This document shows positions 62,569-64,000 of a DNA stretch of 64,000 nt, piece by piece. The position numbers and the translations under genes were made by a program. Position 1 is the first letter of the stretch, and every line of letters begins with the position of its first letter. The notes under the pieces are model-generated. The model made no database searches and had not been told where the DNA came from. It was given only the letters and a program-made list of their open reading frames with translations. The DNA is from Ganoderma boninense (taxonomy: Eukaryota; Basidiomycota; Agaricomycetes; Polyporales; Polyporaceae): contig PJEW03000013.1 of the NCBI GenBank assembly GCA_002900995.3, forward strand, positions 955,395 through 1,019,394, written 5' to 3'.

Positions 62569-64000
62569 ATGGCAACGGGTTCCCATTTTTCGGTGTTAAA
62601 CCCACACGATTTAGGCGATAGGCCTAGCACGCCCTCCAATGCATCCACAGCTGAGGAGGAAGAGACCCCCCGTCCGCCGTCCCAGTTGCCAACCTGTCCA
62701 TCCTCATCCACCCCCACTCTTGGGGCCTTACAAAGCCCGGCAGTATGGCAGTTTCAGGGTGTGGAGTACGCGACACTTGAGGAAGCTGCACAAGCGGCAG
62801 GCGCACACTTCGGCATCCAGGATGAATACATCAGTTACATTATGGCAGTCGTTAACGACATGACACGGAAAATGGTCTCGGAAGCATACAACCAGCTTGG
62901 CAACAAAATGTACGAACACCGCAACCAGGAAGCCGCTGAACTCCACAGGCTCAGGGTCCTCCTGAACAAGAAGGTTAGCAGTGTGACGTACACGGACGAC
63001 ATGGACGACCTCCGCTCTCGATGCAAGGATTTAGAGGACGAGAATGAGAAACTGAAGGCTGAACTGGTTGTCCTCAAGGCAGATGGAGACGTCCTTAATC
63101 AAAACCATGGAACTCTCGTCAATGTTATCAAGCAGCTCCAAGCACAAGTTAACTCGCTGGCCTCTCACCCCACTGGTACACGCTCTCAAGGTACACCCAC
63201 ACATGCCCCCAGTCGACCAAGATCGCGGACCCACCAAAGTTTAAAGGCAAGATGCCGGACCTGACAGTCGAACAATGGTTCCAAAAGCTCGGTATTTGGT
63301 TTAGGTACCAGAACATCACATCGGAGGACGACAAGATCACCACGGCCCTACTGTTCTTAGAAGGAGGAGCTCAGTCCTACATGGATGACTACGCCCAGAA
63401 AGCAGCCGAAGGAGTCCCACTTGGTACATGGAACAACTTTGCGAACCGACTCCAGAGTGGATACCGAGAGCTGGCCCCTGAAAAGTCAGCCCAACAGTCA
63501 CTAGAGGAACATTGCAGGAAGTCACATGCGTCACTAACCCTGTTTGCGGAAAACTTCCACCGTTTTGCTATCAAGTCCGGCTACTCCGATGTGGAGCTTA
63601 TCCGACGGATCGAGTCTCAGTGCAAGGGAGACCTGTTTACAACCATGACCACCCATCGCTCCTTGTCACCGCTCACGGTTCCGGACCAGTGGGAAGACTT
63701 CTTAGACTGGGTACTAGGGATCGAGATGAACTACCGAGGAGTCCGTCAGCCAACGTCGTCAAGGCCTGCCCGAGACCCAAATGCCATGGACATCGACACT
63801 GTACGCAAACCGGAAAAGCTCTCCAAGGAGCAGGAGGAATGGCTCACCAAGAAGCTCTGTTTCCGCTGTGGTCGGCATCCCTTCAAGACTGGTGTCAAGT
63901 GTCGAAACCCGGTATACAAAGAGTACTACGAGCTCCCGGACATGACAAAGGCAAAAGGCACTTGGGTACGCGCTATGGGTGAAGACAGTCAAGATCAAGA
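62569..64000 (+). pseudogene. gag: Family 2 copy b gag, runs off the window
   Basis: The start MATGSHFSVLNPHD is the first ATG matching both copies; an in-frame ATG 21 nt upstream also exists. An acidic/Pro linker, a helix around EYISYIMAVVNDMTRKM and a coiled coil (SRCKDLEDENEKLKAELVVL) lead to about residue 210. There two extra C residues relative to copy a (near 63206 and 63230) shift the frame. The capsid-like part MPDLTVEQWFQKLG resumes in another frame at 63253, and CFRCGRHPFKTGVKC lies near 63860-63905. The sequence is cut at 64000. Confidence 0.78.

Larger units (their letters stand above)
51982..64000 (+). mobile_element. Chromodomain-type gypsy family 2, copy b (5-prime part)
   Basis: A 436-bp LTR (51982-52417), leader and gag on the plus strand, split at 52791/62179 by the family 3 element. 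It continues beyond the window. It mirrors copy a, forming a large inverted repeat. Confidence 0.85.

Overview
This window is from a fungal nuclear genome, almost certainly an Agaricomycete (mushroom or polypore type basidiomycete). The evidence is short GT..AG introns of about 50-60 nt, a KDZ-superfamily DNA transposase with a CxC2-type cysteine cluster, chromodomain Ty3/gypsy elements, and small multi-exon hypothetical genes of a kind typical of this class. It is not a gene-rich interval. It is a nested transposon cluster with few host-like genes.

Left third (1-20.4 kb). A minus-strand multi-exon hypothetical gene (4771 to about 1343) has a 1.7-kb terminal-inverted-repeat element sitting in its first intron. 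Plus-strand genes follow: one with an RNase H1 N-terminal (viroplasmin-like) domain (5007-6492), a small unknown two-exon gene (6678-7454), and a ten-exon KDZ transposase (8453-13517). The KDZ gene is broken by two frameshifts and by a 1151-bp hAT-like insertion. A second, inverted copy of the 1.6-kb element follows (13563-16378), itself holding a CACTG-type element. Then come a copia 5-prime fragment, a 664-bp hAT-type MITE carrying two opposed tRNA-like segments, an F-box-like gene fragment and a tRNA-headed structured repeat.

Middle (21-51.8 kb). A copia element (LTR 20983-21243, interior 27791-32228) was hit twice by a chromodomain gypsy (family 1). Copy 1 (21244-27785, minus) lies exactly at the copia LTR/interior boundary. 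Copy 2 (from 32229, plus) lies in the copia reverse transcriptase. Copy 2 then received a 3.2-kb insertion carrying a broken cysteine-peptidase-like gene, and a second chromodomain gypsy (family 2) entered its chromodomain. A 100-N gap at 42747-42846 is flanked by the same 3.4-kb sequence on both sides, most simply an unmerged contig overlap, so 42847-46245 probably does not exist as an extra copy in the genome.

Right end (51.8-64 kb). A second family-2 copy lies head-to-head with the first, separated by 226 bp of family-1 LTR. It is split by a young, apparently intact non-chromodomain gypsy (family 3, 52792-62178, two 779-bp LTRs, two long overlapping ORFs).

The strongest observations are these. 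Both chromodomain families show the geometry of Tf1/sushi-type self-priming: an 11-nt primer-binding site 2 nt after the LTR, complementary to an 11-mer that begins 35 nt downstream of the start of TATATA. Family 1 has a canonical -1 slippery heptamer immediately before the gag stop codon, followed by a hairpin. A 1.6-kb element family with ~330-bp inverted ends carries a conserved CRE/TATA-like promoter and a chain of splice-site-like motifs; I do not recognise it.
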